A stretch of 64,000 bases of DNA, taken from JALORV01 sp963702595 (GTDB lineage: Bacteria; Pseudomonadota; Gammaproteobacteria; Burkholderiales; Burkholderiaceae_F). Positions 8,091-16,587 of the stretch are shown in pieces (position 1 is the first letter of the stretch; the number at the start of each line of letters is the position of its first letter). The notes under the pieces were generated by a model. The model made no database searches. It was not told the DNA's origin and saw only the letters and a program-made list of their open reading frames with translations. The stretch is taken from assembly GCA_963702595.1 (NCBI GenBank), contig CAVPDC010000010.1, forward strand, positions 62,001 to 126,000, in the 5' to 3' direction. The position numbers and the translations under genes were made by a program.

Positions 8091-8555
8091 ATGGCCGTCA
8101 CCCTCGACAAGAAAGTGCCCGACTTCAAGGCCGCCTCCACGGGCGGCGAGGTCAAGTTGTCTGCACTCAAAGGCAGCATCGTGGTGCTCTACTTTTATCC
8201 GAAGGACAACACGCCCGGATGTACGACCGAGGGCATGGACTTCGGTGCGAATCATGCGAAGTTCCGAAAGGCGGGCGCCATCGTGCTCGGCGTATCGCGC
8301 GACAGCATGAAGTCACACGAAGGCTTCAAGGCCAAGATGGGGTTCCCGTTCGAACTCGTCTCCGATCCGGACGAAGCGCTCTGCCAGCTCTTCGGCGTCA
8401 TCAAGATGAAGAACATGTACGGCAAGCAGGTGCGCGGCATCGAGCGCAGTACCTTTGTCATCGACGGTGCAGGAGTGCTGCGCCGGGAATGGCGCGGCGT
8501 GAAGGTGCCCAAGCACGTCGACGACGTATTGAAGTTTGTGCAGCAGATCGCCTGA
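8091..8555 (+). CDS. bcp: thiol peroxidase Bcp/PrxQ
   Basis: A 154-residue peroxiredoxin. The peroxidatic motif PKDNTPGCTTEG puts the reactive cysteine at residue 44, followed by SRDSMKSHEGFKAKMGFPF and the C-terminal arginine motif IERSTFVID. It reduces hydrogen peroxide and organic hydroperoxides using thioredoxin or another thiol. The resolving cysteine found five residues later in E. coli Bcp is replaced by Met49, so this one may work as a one-Cys enzyme or use a cysteine elsewhere (for example in ALCQLFG). Confidence 0.93.
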   Translation: MAVTLDKKVPDFKAASTGGEVKLSALKGSIVVLYFYPKDNTPGCTTEGMDFGANHAKFRKAGAIVLGVSRDSMKSHEGFKAKMGFPFELVSDPDEALCQLFGVIKMKNMYGKQVRGIERSTFVIDGAGVLRREWRGVKVPKHVDDVLKFVQQIA

Positions 8556-8623
8556 AGCCGATCGACTGATGTCCGAATCCAGTTCCCACGCCTTTCCCCT
8601 CCCACGGAACCGCCGCCCCTCTA

Positions 8624-10228
8624 ATGCCGCTACCGAAAGCACCGAGCAAGCCCGCTACCATTCTTGTCGCCGTCCCCTCCGAACCGGTCCGCCCTGAGCG
8701 GGTCGTGAAAGTCCCCACCGTTGTTGAACCCGCTCCCGTAGCCCGCGGCCCCGCACCCACGCCCGCGGCGCGGCCGTCGCCGGCAACCCGCCTCGCCGTC
8801 GTCGAATCAAAACCGCGTTCCAGCGGCCGGAAGGCGCGTGGCGACGAGCGGCCCAAGCTTTTCGTGCTGGACACTAACGTGCTGATGCACGACTCGACCA
8901 GCCTGTTCCGCTTTGAAGAGCACGACGTCTTCCTGCCGATGATGACCCTGGAGGAACTCGACTCGCACAAGAAAGGCATGTCGGAGGTCGCGCGCAGTGC
9001 CCGCCAGGTTTCGCGCACGCTCGACTCGCTGGTGGCCGCCTGCAAGACCCCGATCGAGGATGGCATTCCGCTCAGCGCACTCGGCAACAAGGACGCTGCC
9101 GGGCGGCTCTTCTTCCAGACGCAGGCGGTGAACGCCGTGCTGCCGCCCAGCCTGCCGTCGGGCAAGGCCGACAACCAGATCCTCGGCGTCGTGCGCGCGC
9201 TCAAGGACAGCCACGCCGAGCGCGACGTCGTGCTGGTGTCGAAAGACATCAACATGCGCGTCAAGGCCCGTGCGCTCGGGCTGCCCGCCGAGGACTACTA
9301 CAACGACAAGGTCCTGGAGGACACCGACATCCTCTACACGGGAGTGTTCCAGTTGCCGGCCAGCTTCTGGGACAAGAACGGCAAGGGGATGGAGTCCTGG
9401 CAGGCCGGCGGCTTTACCTATTACCGGATCACCGGCCCGGTCGTCGCTGACCTGCTCGTCAACCAGTTCGTCTTCCTGGAGAACGGCACCAACTTCTACG
9501 CACAGGTCCGCGAAATCCGGGGCAAGTCAGCCGTGCTGCGCGTGCTGCGCGACTACACGCATGCGAAGAACGCCGTGTGGGGCGTAACGGCACGCAACCG
9601 GGAGCAGAGCTTCGCGCTCAATCTCCTGATGGACCCCGAGTGCGATTTCGTCACGCTGATTGGCCAGGCCGGCACTGGCAAGACGCTGCTTGCGCTGGCA
9701 GCCGGACTGTCGCAGACCCTCGAAACCAAGCGCTTCTCCGAGATCATCGTGACGCGCGCCACCGTCCCGGTCGGCGAGGACATCGGGTTCCTTCCGGGCA
9801 CCGAGGAAGAGAAAATGGCGCCGTGGATGGGCGCACTCGAAGACAACCTCGAGGTGCTGAACAAGACCGACGATGCCGCCGGCGAATGGGGCCGTGCGGC
9901 GACGAACGACCTGATCCGCACGCGCATCCGCATCAAGTCGATGAACTTCATGCGCGGTCGCACCTTCATCAACAAGTACCTCATCATCGACGAGGCGCAG
10001 AACCTGACGCCGAAGCAGATGAAGACGCTGGTCACGCGCGCCGGCCCGGGCACGAAGGTCGTGTGCCTTGGCAACATCGCGCAGATCGATACGCCCTACC
10101 TCACGGAAGGATCGTCGGGTCTGACCTACGTCGTCGACCGCTTCAAGGGCTGGCTGCACTCTGGCCACGTGACGCTCCAGCGCGGCGAACGATCGCGGCT
10201 GGCAGATCACGCGGCCGAAGTTTTGTAG
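8624..10228 (+). CDS. PIN-PhoH family ribonuclease/ATPase
   Basis: A 534-residue two-domain protein. After a Pro/Ala-rich N-terminal stretch of about 75 residues comes a PIN nuclease domain (LFVLDTNVLMHD at 79-90, with further acidic residues such as DKDINM-like VSKDINM). The PhoH ATPase domain starts near residue 335 with Walker A GQAGTGKTLL near 346 and Walker B LIIDEAQN near 452. PhoH2/YlaK-type proteins are RNA helicase-nucleases. It is monocistronic or shares transcription with bcp 68 bases upstream. The low-complexity N-terminus leaves the exact start uncertain. Confidence 0.88.
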   Translation: MPLPKAPSKPATILVAVPSEPVRPERVVKVPTVVEPAPVARGPAPTPAARPSPATRLAVVESKPRSSGRKARGDERPKLFVLDTNVLMHDSTSLFRFEEHDVFLPMMTLEELDSHKKGMSEVARSARQVSRTLDSLVAACKTPIEDGIPLSALGNKDAAGRLFFQTQAVNAVLPPSLPSGKADNQILGVVRALKDSHAERDVVLVSKDINMRVKARALGLPAEDYYNDKVLEDTDILYTGVFQLPASFWDKNGKGMESWQAGGFTYYRITGPVVADLLVNQFVFLENGTNFYAQVREIRGKSAVLRVLRDYTHAKNAVWGVTARNREQSFALNLLMDPECDFVTLIGQAGTGKTLLALAAGLSQTLETKRFSEIIVTRATVPVGEDIGFLPGTEEEKMAPWMGALEDNLEVLNKTDDAAGEWGRAATNDLIRTRIRIKSMNFMRGRTFINKYLIIDEAQNLTPKQMKTLVTRAGPGTKVVCLGNIAQIDTPYLTEGSSGLTYVVDRFKGWLHSGHVTLQRGERSRLADHAAEVL

Positions 10229-10242
10229 CGCTCCTCGTGAAC

Positions 10243-10263
10243 GCGATCGGCTACGCCGATCGC
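10243..10263. terminator. hairpin between convergent phoH and patatin genes
   Basis: gcgatcgg-ctacg-ccgatcgc forms an 8-bp stem just after the phoH stop, with outer partial pairing (gcgct on both sides, then ttt). It could end transcription from both directions, but the T-run is short. Confidence 0.4.
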
Positions 10264-10279
10264 ACACGTGAGCGGCGCT

Positions 10280-11485
10280 TTATTCCTGTGCCCCGATCCA
10301 TCGCCCGTACGCCGGCGGGCGAGTTTCCCAGCGTGGGCCCTTGCGGGCCATGTCGTAGCCGACCTGGTACAGCTGCATCATCTTGACCGGGTCGAACAGC
10401 TCGTCGCCGCGGACTTCGACACCGTCGGGCATCGTGACCCAGTGAAAGCCCGCAGCTTCGCTGTTGGTCGCCACGTAGATGCGAAACAGGTCGCCTGCCG
10501 TCGCCCCGAGCGACAGCGCGCGCAGTGTGCGTAGGCCGATGTCACGCAGGTTGCGCTCGGTCTGTTCGGCTTGCGGCGAAAGTTGACCGTTGTGAATGAC
10601 GTAGAGGTCTTCGTAGGTAGGCTGGCTCAGCGCACGCTCGCGCACGGCCGACATGCGGAACAGCCCGCCGTGAAAGAACACCCGCGCACCGACGGCGCCA
10701 TCGACGTGCATCTCGTCGTACCGCCGACCGTCGACATCGACTTCGAAGAGCACCGGTTGCACCGCGAGCGGCACCGACGCCGACGCGAGAACGACGTCGC
10801 GGAACAGCCGCAATGCCTGTGGCGTGCCCACTTGCGCAATCAACCCCATGTTCCAGACAACGAAGCGCTGTGCGTCGAGATCGACGGTGCCGACATACAG
10901 TCGTCACCCTTCCGCATGCGCTTCCGCAATACGCTTCAGCATCTCCATGTCGAGGTCACTGGCGATCAACCGGGCCAATGGGGCGGAATCGGCCACCGAT
11001 TCACCGCGCAGAACCTGCAGCAGGAGCGAGCGCGGCCGCAGGAACACGTCGTCAGTCGCGGTCGTCGTGTAGAAGTGCTTCATTCGATCGTCGTACGCCG
11101 GTCCGAGAAACGCGAATGGGGCCATCATTGCGCCGGTCGAAACGCCGGTGACGATCTTGAAGACAGGACGCTGACCACTCTCGGTCCAGCCTTTCAGGAA
11201 GCCGGCACCGAAGGCGCCGTTGGGTCCGCCACCGGACAGGGCAAGCTGCGGGTAGATGATGCGGCCGTCCGCACGCTTCGCGAAAAGTCCCGGCCTTTCC
11301 TGTTTGAAGGAGAGTTCGAAGTCGCGCTCCATGGCCGGGTTAGGCACCGCGGCCCAGCCACGAACCTCGGGCATGTCCGGTATGCGGGCACGCGCCTGCG
11401 CATCGATCGGCACGGGATTGCGCGAGAGGCCGGCGCAGCCGGCGGTTGCGACGACGGCAGCCACAACCAGGAGTAAACGGACCAT
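10280..11485 (-). pseudogene. patatin-like phospholipase lipoprotein, interrupted by in-frame TGA
   Basis: One continuous 402-codon frame broken only by TGA at 10904-10906 (codon 194). Upstream half: signal peptide with lipobox TAGC, the glycine-rich oxyanion loop LSGGGPNGAFGAG, and the nucleophile elbow GVSTGA. Downstream half: RLYVGTVDLDAQ directly after the stop, then the catalytic-Asp motif VDGAVG. Since the Ser and Asp of the catalytic dyad lie on opposite sides of the stop, the truncated product should be inactive. GGG-TGA-CGA is one C-to-T change from GGG-CGA-CGA (Gly-Arg-Arg), fitting a nonsense mutation or a sequencing error. The gene was an envelope-bound lipid hydrolase. Confidence 0.85.
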
Positions 11486-11528
11486 CGACCCTCCGGTTAT
11501 TTCCCCCGGGGTTAACAGCTCACCGGAG

Positions 11529-12008
11529 TCAGAACAGGAACGCGACGAGCGCCACTCCGATCATGGTGAACGCCACGGCAATCTTCACGGCCGTGCCGAT
11601 CAGGAGCCCGAACCAGGTCGCAATGCCAACCTTGCCGGCGCGCAGCGCATCGCGATGCGCAAGATACTCGCCGATCGCAGCGCCGGCCAGCGGCATGAAC
11701 ACCAGACCCCAAAGGCCAGTGAAGATGCCAGCCACGGTGCCCAGCGCGGCACCGATGATGCCTTGGCGGCTCGCGCCGACACGCCGCGCGGACAGTGCCG
11801 CGGCGACGTAGTCGACCGCGATGCCAACGACGGACAACACGGCCAGCACCCCGATCACCCAGCCGCCGATGCGCTGGAAGTCCTCGATCCAGGCCGCCAG
11901 CAGCACGCCCCCGAAGATCAGCGGGATACCGGGCAGTGCCGGAAGAACCGTGCCTGCGAGTCCCGCCAGCATCAGCAGCGCCGCCAGTAGCCACAGGAGT
12001 GCGGTCAT
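11529..12008 (-). CDS. DUF456 membrane protein
   Basis: A 159-residue, strongly hydrophobic protein with about four to five predicted membrane helices. The signature of DUF456 is visible: TVLPALPGIPLIFGGVLLAAW near residue 20, the paired glycine-rich segment GIIGAALGTVAGIFTG, and GLVFMPLAGAAIGEYL. Function unknown. It sits between the broken patatin gene and a DUF47 gene and ends 43 bases after the patatin start, all on the minus strand. Confidence 0.82.
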   Translation of the reverse strand: MTALLWLLAALLMLAGLAGTVLPALPGIPLIFGGVLLAAWIEDFQRIGGWVIGVLAVLSVVGIAVDYVAAALSARRVGASRQGIIGAALGTVAGIFTGLWGLVFMPLAGAAIGEYLAHRDALRAGKVGIATWFGLLIGTAVKIAVAFTMIGVALVAFLF

Positions 12009-12017
12009 GGGCGCCGC

Positions 12018-12692
12018 TCAGCGCAACGCCAGCGCCTGAACTTCGGCGGCGGCGTTCTTGCACTTGTCCGTGAGCTCTTCCAGCAACTCATAGATCGCCT
12101 TGAGCTTGACCAACTGGCGCGTGTCCGGCTCTTCTCGGAAGAGCTTCGACATCGCGGATCGATAGACGTGATCGGCCTGCGCCTCGAGTCGGTCAACTTC
12201 TTCGCAGAGAGCAAGCACGGCGCGCATGTCGCCGGTCGATTCCAGGCCGCCCACGGCTCGTTGCAAGGACTCGGCACTTTCGACGGCCAGATCAGCCAGG
12301 CGCCGCGCGTCGGGCGTCATCGCCGTCACGTAGTACAGATGCAGCGACTGCGCCACGTCCTCGGCCAGATCCAGGATGTCATCGAGACGATTGATCAGCG
12401 CGTGGATCGACGAGCGTGGAAACGGCGGGAGCCACGAGCGCCGCAGTAACGCGAGTGTCTCGGCGACCACGCCGTCCGCGCGCTTCTCGATCGCCTCGAT
12501 CTCACGTACGCGTCCGGTCGGATCGCGCACATCGGCCAGCAGTTGCGCCAAGGTTGCAAGCCCCTCGACGCACAGCTGGGCCTGGCGATTGAACAGCGGG
12601 TAGAAGCGCCGGTCACGCCGCAGGATGCGGCGAAGAACCGAGCGCAGGGTGCCGCGCCGTTCGGGCCGTTCCTGGACGAAGTGCGAGGTCAT
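12018..12692 (-). CDS. DUF47/PhoU-like phosphate transport regulator
   Basis: A 224-residue all-helical protein of the TIGR00153/DUF47 type, with RRDRRFYPLFNRQA near the N-terminus, IEKRADGVVAETLALL, FPRSSIHALINRLDDILDLAEDV in two parts and EVDRLEAQADHVYRSAM. Relatives usually accompany Pit phosphate permeases and resemble PhoU. No pit gene is adjacent here; instead the ATG overlaps the end of dnaB by four bases, so it may be co-transcribed with the helicase. Function beyond the family label is inferred. Confidence 0.8.
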   Translation of the reverse strand: MTSHFVQERPERRGTLRSVLRRILRRDRRFYPLFNRQAQLCVEGLATLAQLLADVRDPTGRVREIEAIEKRADGVVAETLALLRRSWLPPFPRSSIHALINRLDDILDLAEDVAQSLHLYYVTAMTPDARRLADLAVESAESLQRAVGGLESTGDMRAVLALCEEVDRLEAQADHVYRSAMSKLFREEPDTRQLVKLKAIYELLEELTDKCKNAAAEVQALALR

Positions 12693-14068
12693 CCGAATTG
12701 CGCGGTTCGCGCCAGGTTCTCGAATTTGGTGAACTGCCCGTCGAAGCGAAGGTTCACGCGCCCGATCGGTCCATTGCGCTGCTTGCCGATGATGATTTCG
12801 GCGACGTTCTTGTCGTTGGTGTCCGGGTTGTAGACCTCGTCGCGGTAGATGAACAGGATCACGTCGGCATCCTGCTCGATCGCGCCGGATTCACGGAGGT
12901 CGGACATCACCGGGCGCTTGTCGGTGCGCTGCTCCACCGTGCGGTTGAGCTGCGACAAAGCCACGACCGGCACGGCCAGTTCCTTGGCCAGCGCCTTCAG
13001 GCCGCGCGAGATCTCGGAGATCTCCGTCGCGCGGTTCTCACCCTGGCCGCTCGCGCTCATCAACTGCAGGTAGTCGACGATGATGAGCCCGAGCTTGCCG
13101 CAGGTGCGCGACAGCCGCCGCGCACGCGCTCGCAGATCGATGGAGGTCAGCGCGGGCGTCTCGTCGATGTAAAGCGGCGCCTCGTGCATCTTCTGGATTG
13201 CAGTCGTCAGTCGCGGCCAGTCATCGTCCTGCAGACGACCCGTACGCAGCCGCTGCTGATCGAGCCGCCCTACCGACGACAGCATGCGCAGGGCGAGCTG
13301 GGATGCGCCCATTTCCATCGAGAAGACCGCCACCGGCATGCCCTGGTCGATGGCGACATATTCACCGATGTTGAGGGCGAGCGACGTCTTGCCCATGGAG
13401 GGACGCCCGGCCACGATAATCAGGTCACCGGGCTGGAAACCGGAAGTCTTGGAATCGAGGTCTGCAAACCCGGTCGGCACGCCCGTCACATCCGACGGAT
13501 TCGCCCGCTCGAAGAGTTCCTGGATCCGTTCGACCACCTTGGTCAGCAGTGGCTGGATTTCGATAAAGCCCTGGCGTCCCCGCGCGCCCTCCTCGGCGAT
13601 ACGGAACACCTTGGTCTCCGCTTCATCGAGGATCTGCTTGGTGTCACGGCCGGCAGGGTTGAGTGCCATGGTCGCGATCTCGTCGCCCGCTGTCACCAGG
13701 CGGCGCAGGACGGAACGCTCGCGCACAAGTTCTGCGTAACGGCGGATGTTGGCCGCCGACGGCGTGTTCTGCGCCAGAGTGTTGAGGTAGCCGAGGCCAC
13801 CGGCATCGTCCGCCTTGTTGGAGGAGCGCAGTGCCTCGTAAACCGTGACGGCATCAGCCGGCTTGCTGGCGTCGATCAGGCGGCTGATCGCAGCGAAGAT
13901 CAGTCGGTGATCGTTTCGATAGAAGTCATCCGTGCCGACGAGGTCGGCAATGCGATCCCACGCCGCGTTGTCGAGCAGCAAGCCACCGAGCACCGACTGT
14001 TCGGCCTCGATGGAGTGCGGCGGCGTGCGTACCGCCGCCAGTTGGGGATCAGAAACCGGTTGGTTCAC
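12689..14068 (-). CDS. dnaB: replicative DNA helicase DnaB
   Basis: A 459-residue hexameric helicase of the replication fork. The N-terminal DnaB domain carries PHSIEAEQSVLGGLLLDN; the RecA-like ATPase domain has Walker A GRPSMGKTS, Walker B LIIVDYLQLM and the terminal ELNR-like LSQLNRTVEQR plus LRESGAIEQDADVILFIYRDE. Length is normal and there is no intein. It is 148 bases downstream of rplI across a terminator, as in many proteobacteria where dnaB follows the rpsF-rpsR-rplI cluster. Confidence 0.97.
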   Translation of the reverse strand: MNQPVSDPQLAAVRTPPHSIEAEQSVLGGLLLDNAAWDRIADLVGTDDFYRNDHRLIFAAISRLIDASKPADAVTVYEALRSSNKADDAGGLGYLNTLAQNTPSAANIRRYAELVRERSVLRRLVTAGDEIATMALNPAGRDTKQILDEAETKVFRIAEEGARGRQGFIEIQPLLTKVVERIQELFERANPSDVTGVPTGFADLDSKTSGFQPGDLIIVAGRPSMGKTSLALNIGEYVAIDQGMPVAVFSMEMGASQLALRMLSSVGRLDQQRLRTGRLQDDDWPRLTTAIQKMHEAPLYIDETPALTSIDLRARARRLSRTCGKLGLIIVDYLQLMSASGQGENRATEISEISRGLKALAKELAVPVVALSQLNRTVEQRTDKRPVMSDLRESGAIEQDADVILFIYRDEVYNPDTNDKNVAEIIIGKQRNGPIGRVNLRFDGQFTKFENLARTAQFG

Positions 14069-14165
14069 GCAATGCCGTTCGTGCAGGAGGGAAGGGTCAC
14101 GGACGGACGTCCGTGAGCAAGTGCACTATAGCAACGCAGGAAAGATGAACCTGGGGCGCACGGGC

Positions 14166-14193
14166 AAGAAAAAGGCGGCCCGCAGGCCGCCTT
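14166..14193 (-). terminator. intrinsic terminator after rplI
   Basis: Nine-base-pair stem aaggcggcc-cgca-ggccgcctt with an A-rich run on the left, which is the U-tail when read on the minus strand. It lies 24 bases past the rplI stop and separates the ribosomal cluster from dnaB. Confidence 0.8.
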
Positions 14194-14216
14194 GCAAGTT
14201 CGTGTGGGTGCGCCGT

Positions 14217-14669
14217 TCAGGCCTGCTCGCCGACCACTGAAACGTTGATGTCCGCAACGACGTCGGAGTGCAGCGCCACGGCCAGCGGATACTCGCCGAC
14301 CAGCTTGAGCGGGCCTTGCGGCATGCGGATCTGCGCCTTATTGACCTCGAAACCCTGCTTGGCGAGGGCTTCGGCGATGTCGTAATTGGTGACCGAGCCG
14401 AAGAGCCGCCCGTCGACACCCGCCTTGGCCGCAACCTTGACCGTGACGCCGTTCAGTCGGGCCTGCACCGCCTGCGCGGCTGCGAGCTTGTCGGCCTGAG
14501 CCTTCTCGAGATCGGCGCGGCGCGCCTCGAATTCCTGGATGGCCTTTTCCGTCGCGCGGCGTGCCTTGCCCTGCGGGATCAGGAAATTGCGCGCGTAGCC
14601 TTCTTTCACCTTGACCACCTCGCCCAGCTGGCCGAGGTTCACGACTTTTTCGAGCAGTATGACTTGCAT
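14217..14669 (-). CDS. rplI: 50S ribosomal protein L9
   Basis: A 150-residue protein with the L9 N-terminal signature MQVILLEKVVNLGQLGEV and GYARNFLIPQGKA, a long central helix rich in Ala, Lys and Glu, and the C-terminal domain with LFGSVTNYDIAEAL. L9 binds 23S rRNA at the base of the L1 stalk. Normal length; last gene of the rpsF-priB-rpsR-rplI cluster. Confidence 0.98.
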   Translation of the reverse strand: MQVILLEKVVNLGQLGEVVKVKEGYARNFLIPQGKARRATEKAIQEFEARRADLEKAQADKLAAAQAVQARLNGVTVKVAAKAGVDGRLFGSVTNYDIAEALAKQGFEVNKAQIRMPQGPLKLVGEYPLAVALHSDVVADINVSVVGEQA

Positions 14670-14684
14670 GTCAGTCGTCCTCGT

Positions 14685-14972
14685 TTAGTGGGTGTCGGTG
14701 TACGGCAGCAGCGCAAGGAATCGCGCACGCTTGATCGCCGTGTCGAGTTGGCGCTGGTAGTGCGCCTTGGTGCCCGTGAGCCGCGCCGGTGTGATCTTGC
14801 CATTTTCGCCGATGAAGTCGCGCAGCGTGTCGACGTCCTTGTAGTCGATCTGGTCGACCTTCTCGACCGTGAAGCGGCAGAACTTCTTGCGCTTGAACAG
14901 CGCGTTCTTCTGATCCGGCCGGCGGGTGCCCTTGCCTTTGCCCTTGCCCTTGCCTCGTGAAAACGTTGCCAT
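14685..14972 (-). CDS. rpsR: 30S ribosomal protein S18
   Basis: A 95-residue S18 with the core KKFCRFTVEKVDQIDYKDVD and GKITPARLTGTKAHYQRQL split across residues 30-80. It pairs with S6 on the platform of the small subunit. It is about 20 residues longer than E. coli S18: an added N-terminus contains a Gly-Lys tandem repeat (SRGKGKGKGKGTRRP) probably contacting rRNA. Fifteen bases separate it from rplI. Confidence 0.97.
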   Translation of the reverse strand: MATFSRGKGKGKGKGTRRPDQKNALFKRKKFCRFTVEKVDQIDYKDVDTLRDFIGENGKITPARLTGTKAHYQRQLDTAIKRARFLALLPYTDTH

Positions 14973-14988
14973 CTGATGCTCCTGTTTC

Positions 14989-15279
14989 CTAATGTCTGGT
15001 GTATTCGGTGATATGCACGATCAAGCGCGCCGAGCGTCGGGTGCGTGGAGCGATGAAGCCGGAGATCATCAGCGGCTGCCCGAGCGGTTCACGCTCGAGC
15101 GCCACGGCGATCGGTCCGACGGCAACGGCCGCGAACTCGAAATCGAGCTTTCTTTCCGAGCCCGCTTCCAGCACCGGCCCGTCGAAGCGAAAGCTTGCCT
15201 CCGCCACCGCGATTCCGGCCGGTGTGTAGCGCAGTGCATTGCGCGCCACCGGGGTCGCGGAGATTCGCAGTTCGTTCAC
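14989..15279 (-). CDS. priB: primosomal replication protein N (PriB)
   Basis: A 96-residue single OB-fold protein: LRISATPVARNALRYTPAG at the N-terminus, FDFEFAAVAVG-like LDFEFAAVAVGPIA and ISGFIAPRTRRSARLIVHI at the end. PriB stimulates PriA helicase during replication restart. Its place between rpsF and rpsR is the standard one for beta- and gammaproteobacteria and supports the call. Confidence 0.92.
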   Translation of the reverse strand: MNELRISATPVARNALRYTPAGIAVAEASFRFDGPVLEAGSERKLDFEFAAVAVGPIAVALEREPLGQPLMISGFIAPRTRRSARLIVHITEYTRH

Positions 15280-15310
15280 TCGCCCGCCGGGCTCCCGCGC
15301 ACAGCCTGCG

Positions 15311-15685
15311 TCAGGCCGCCGCGGTGACCGTCGGCTCCGCTGCCGCCTTGCGCGCCTCTTCGCGCTCGACGACCTTCATCATCGGCGATGCGGCCGTCTC
15401 GGCTTTCTTCATCTTGATCGTCAAGTGGCGCAGGACGGCGTCGTTGTACCGGAACGCGTGCTCAAGTTCGTCCAGCGTCTTGCCGTCGCACTCGATGTTC
15501 ATCAGCACGTAATGCGCCTTCACGAGCTTCTCGATCGGGTAGGCGAGCTGACGGCGGCCCCAGTCCTCGATCCGGTGCAGCACACCGCTGCCCGCGGTGA
15601 TCATCGCCTTGTAGCGATCGATCATCGCCGGAACTTGCTCGCTCTGGTCCGGATGGACGATGAAACAGACTTCATAGTGACGCAT
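15311..15685 (-). CDS. rpsF: 30S ribosomal protein S6
   Basis: A 124-residue S6 beginning MRHYEVCFIVHPDQSEQVPAM, with DWGRRQLAYPIEKLVKAHYVLMN in the middle (shown in two halves by its GRRQLAYPI and HYVLMNIE motifs) and an Ala/Glu-rich tail. An upstream in-frame codon at 15712 is possible, but AAGGAG six bases before the ATG at 15683-15685 and the family N-terminus fix the start. First gene of the cluster, with a promoter about 125 bases upstream. Confidence 0.97.
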   Translation of the reverse strand: MRHYEVCFIVHPDQSEQVPAMIDRYKAMITAGSGVLHRIEDWGRRQLAYPIEKLVKAHYVLMNIECDGKTLDELEHAFRYNDAVLRHLTIKMKKAETAASPMMKVVEREEARKAAAEPTVTAAA

Positions 15686-15807
15686 CGTTACTCCTTGTGG
15701 ATGGTCCGGCACGCGAGTCGAAAGTTGACTCCGCGCCGGTGGGTGAGCCGCCCGGAAGCGTCATTCCGGTGCGGCAAGGAAGCCTGCAAGGGCTTGAAAA
15801 GCCTGCG

Positions 15808-15837
15808 ATTCTAGCCGAATTGCACCGCGCCGCACAA
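15808..15837 (-). promoter_or_regulatory. sigma-70-like promoter for rpsF-priB-rpsR-rplI
   Basis: On the minus strand, TTGTGC (complement of 15832-15837) and TAGAAT (complement of 15808-15813) are 18 bases apart, in the gap between the sirtuin gene and rpsF. Confidence 0.55.
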
Positions 15838-15844
15838 GCCGCAC

Positions 15845-16582
15845 TCAGACGGCGAACAGCCGTGGCAACGTCGCCGCCGCTGTTCCGCGCAGCACCCGGT
15901 GGGCACAGTCGTCGATCTCGCTCGGAGCCGGGTTGACGATGACCACGGTCGCTCCGGCCTGCCGCGCCGCCAACGGCAGGCCCGCGGCCGGGTAAACCAT
16001 GCCTGAAGTGCCCACGACCAGCATGACGTCACACTCGGTCGCCGCTGCTTCGGCCGCGGCCAGTTGTCCCGGGTCGAGCATCTCGCCAAACCACACGACG
16101 CCAGGACGCAGCCAGTCGCCGCAGTTCGGACAGCGCGGTGGCGTGCCTGATGGCAGACGCGCAGGGTTTTCCTCGGAGTAGCCGCACTTCGAGAGGCAGA
16201 TCGTGCGGTTGATCGCGCCGTGCAGTTCGATGACTTCGGTCGACCCGGCCCGACCATGCAGGCCGTCGACGTTCTGCGTGATCACTGCGATGCGCCGCCC
16301 CGACTCCTCGGCTTCTGCCAGTGCGAAGTGACCGCGGTTCGGCTGAGCCCGGGCCACCGCATCGCGCCGCGATGCGTACCAGCGCCAGACCAGCGACGGA
16401 TCCGCGCGGAACCCTTCTTCGGACGCCAGCTGCATCGGATCGAACCGGGACCAGAGCCCCGTCTGAGCGTCCCGGAAGGTCGGGACACCGCTTTCGGCCG
16501 ACATGCCTGCACCCGACAGCACCGCCAGCCGCCGCGCACCTTGCACACACTTCTGCACCACGATCAGGCTGTCTTCCGGCAC
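15845..16582 (-). CDS. Sir2-family NAD-dependent protein deacylase
   Basis: A 245-residue sirtuin. NAD-binding motif GAGMSAESGVPTFRD at about residues 21-35, TQNVDGLHGRAGS near 107, catalytic histidine in ELHGAI near 121, and a zinc ribbon made by Cys pairs in CLSKCGYS and CPNCGDW. It removes acyl groups from lysine with NAD as co-substrate in the cytoplasm. It follows rlmB by five bases, so it is likely co-transcribed with rnr-rlmB. Whether it is a deacetylase or desuccinylase I cannot say. Confidence 0.92.
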   Translation of the reverse strand: MPEDSLIVVQKCVQGARRLAVLSGAGMSAESGVPTFRDAQTGLWSRFDPMQLASEEGFRADPSLVWRWYASRRDAVARAQPNRGHFALAEAEESGRRIAVITQNVDGLHGRAGSTEVIELHGAINRTICLSKCGYSEENPARLPSGTPPRCPNCGDWLRPGVVWFGEMLDPGQLAAAEAAATECDVMLVVGTSGMVYPAAGLPLAARQAGATVVIVNPAPSEIDDCAHRVLRGTAAATLPRLFAV

Positions 16583-16587
16583 CGACG

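Noticed and set aside
10904..10906. Selenocysteine at the in-frame TGA of the patatin gene
   Set aside because: Homologous enzymes use Ser/Asp, the position is expected to be Arg, and no selenocysteine insertion hairpin was recognised. A nonsense change or sequencing error is simpler.
14926..14958. Short Gly-Lys tandem repeat in rpsR as a possible simple-sequence switch
   Set aside because: The repeat is in frame, short and lies in the basic N-terminal tail common in this ribosomal protein; slippage control is not supported.
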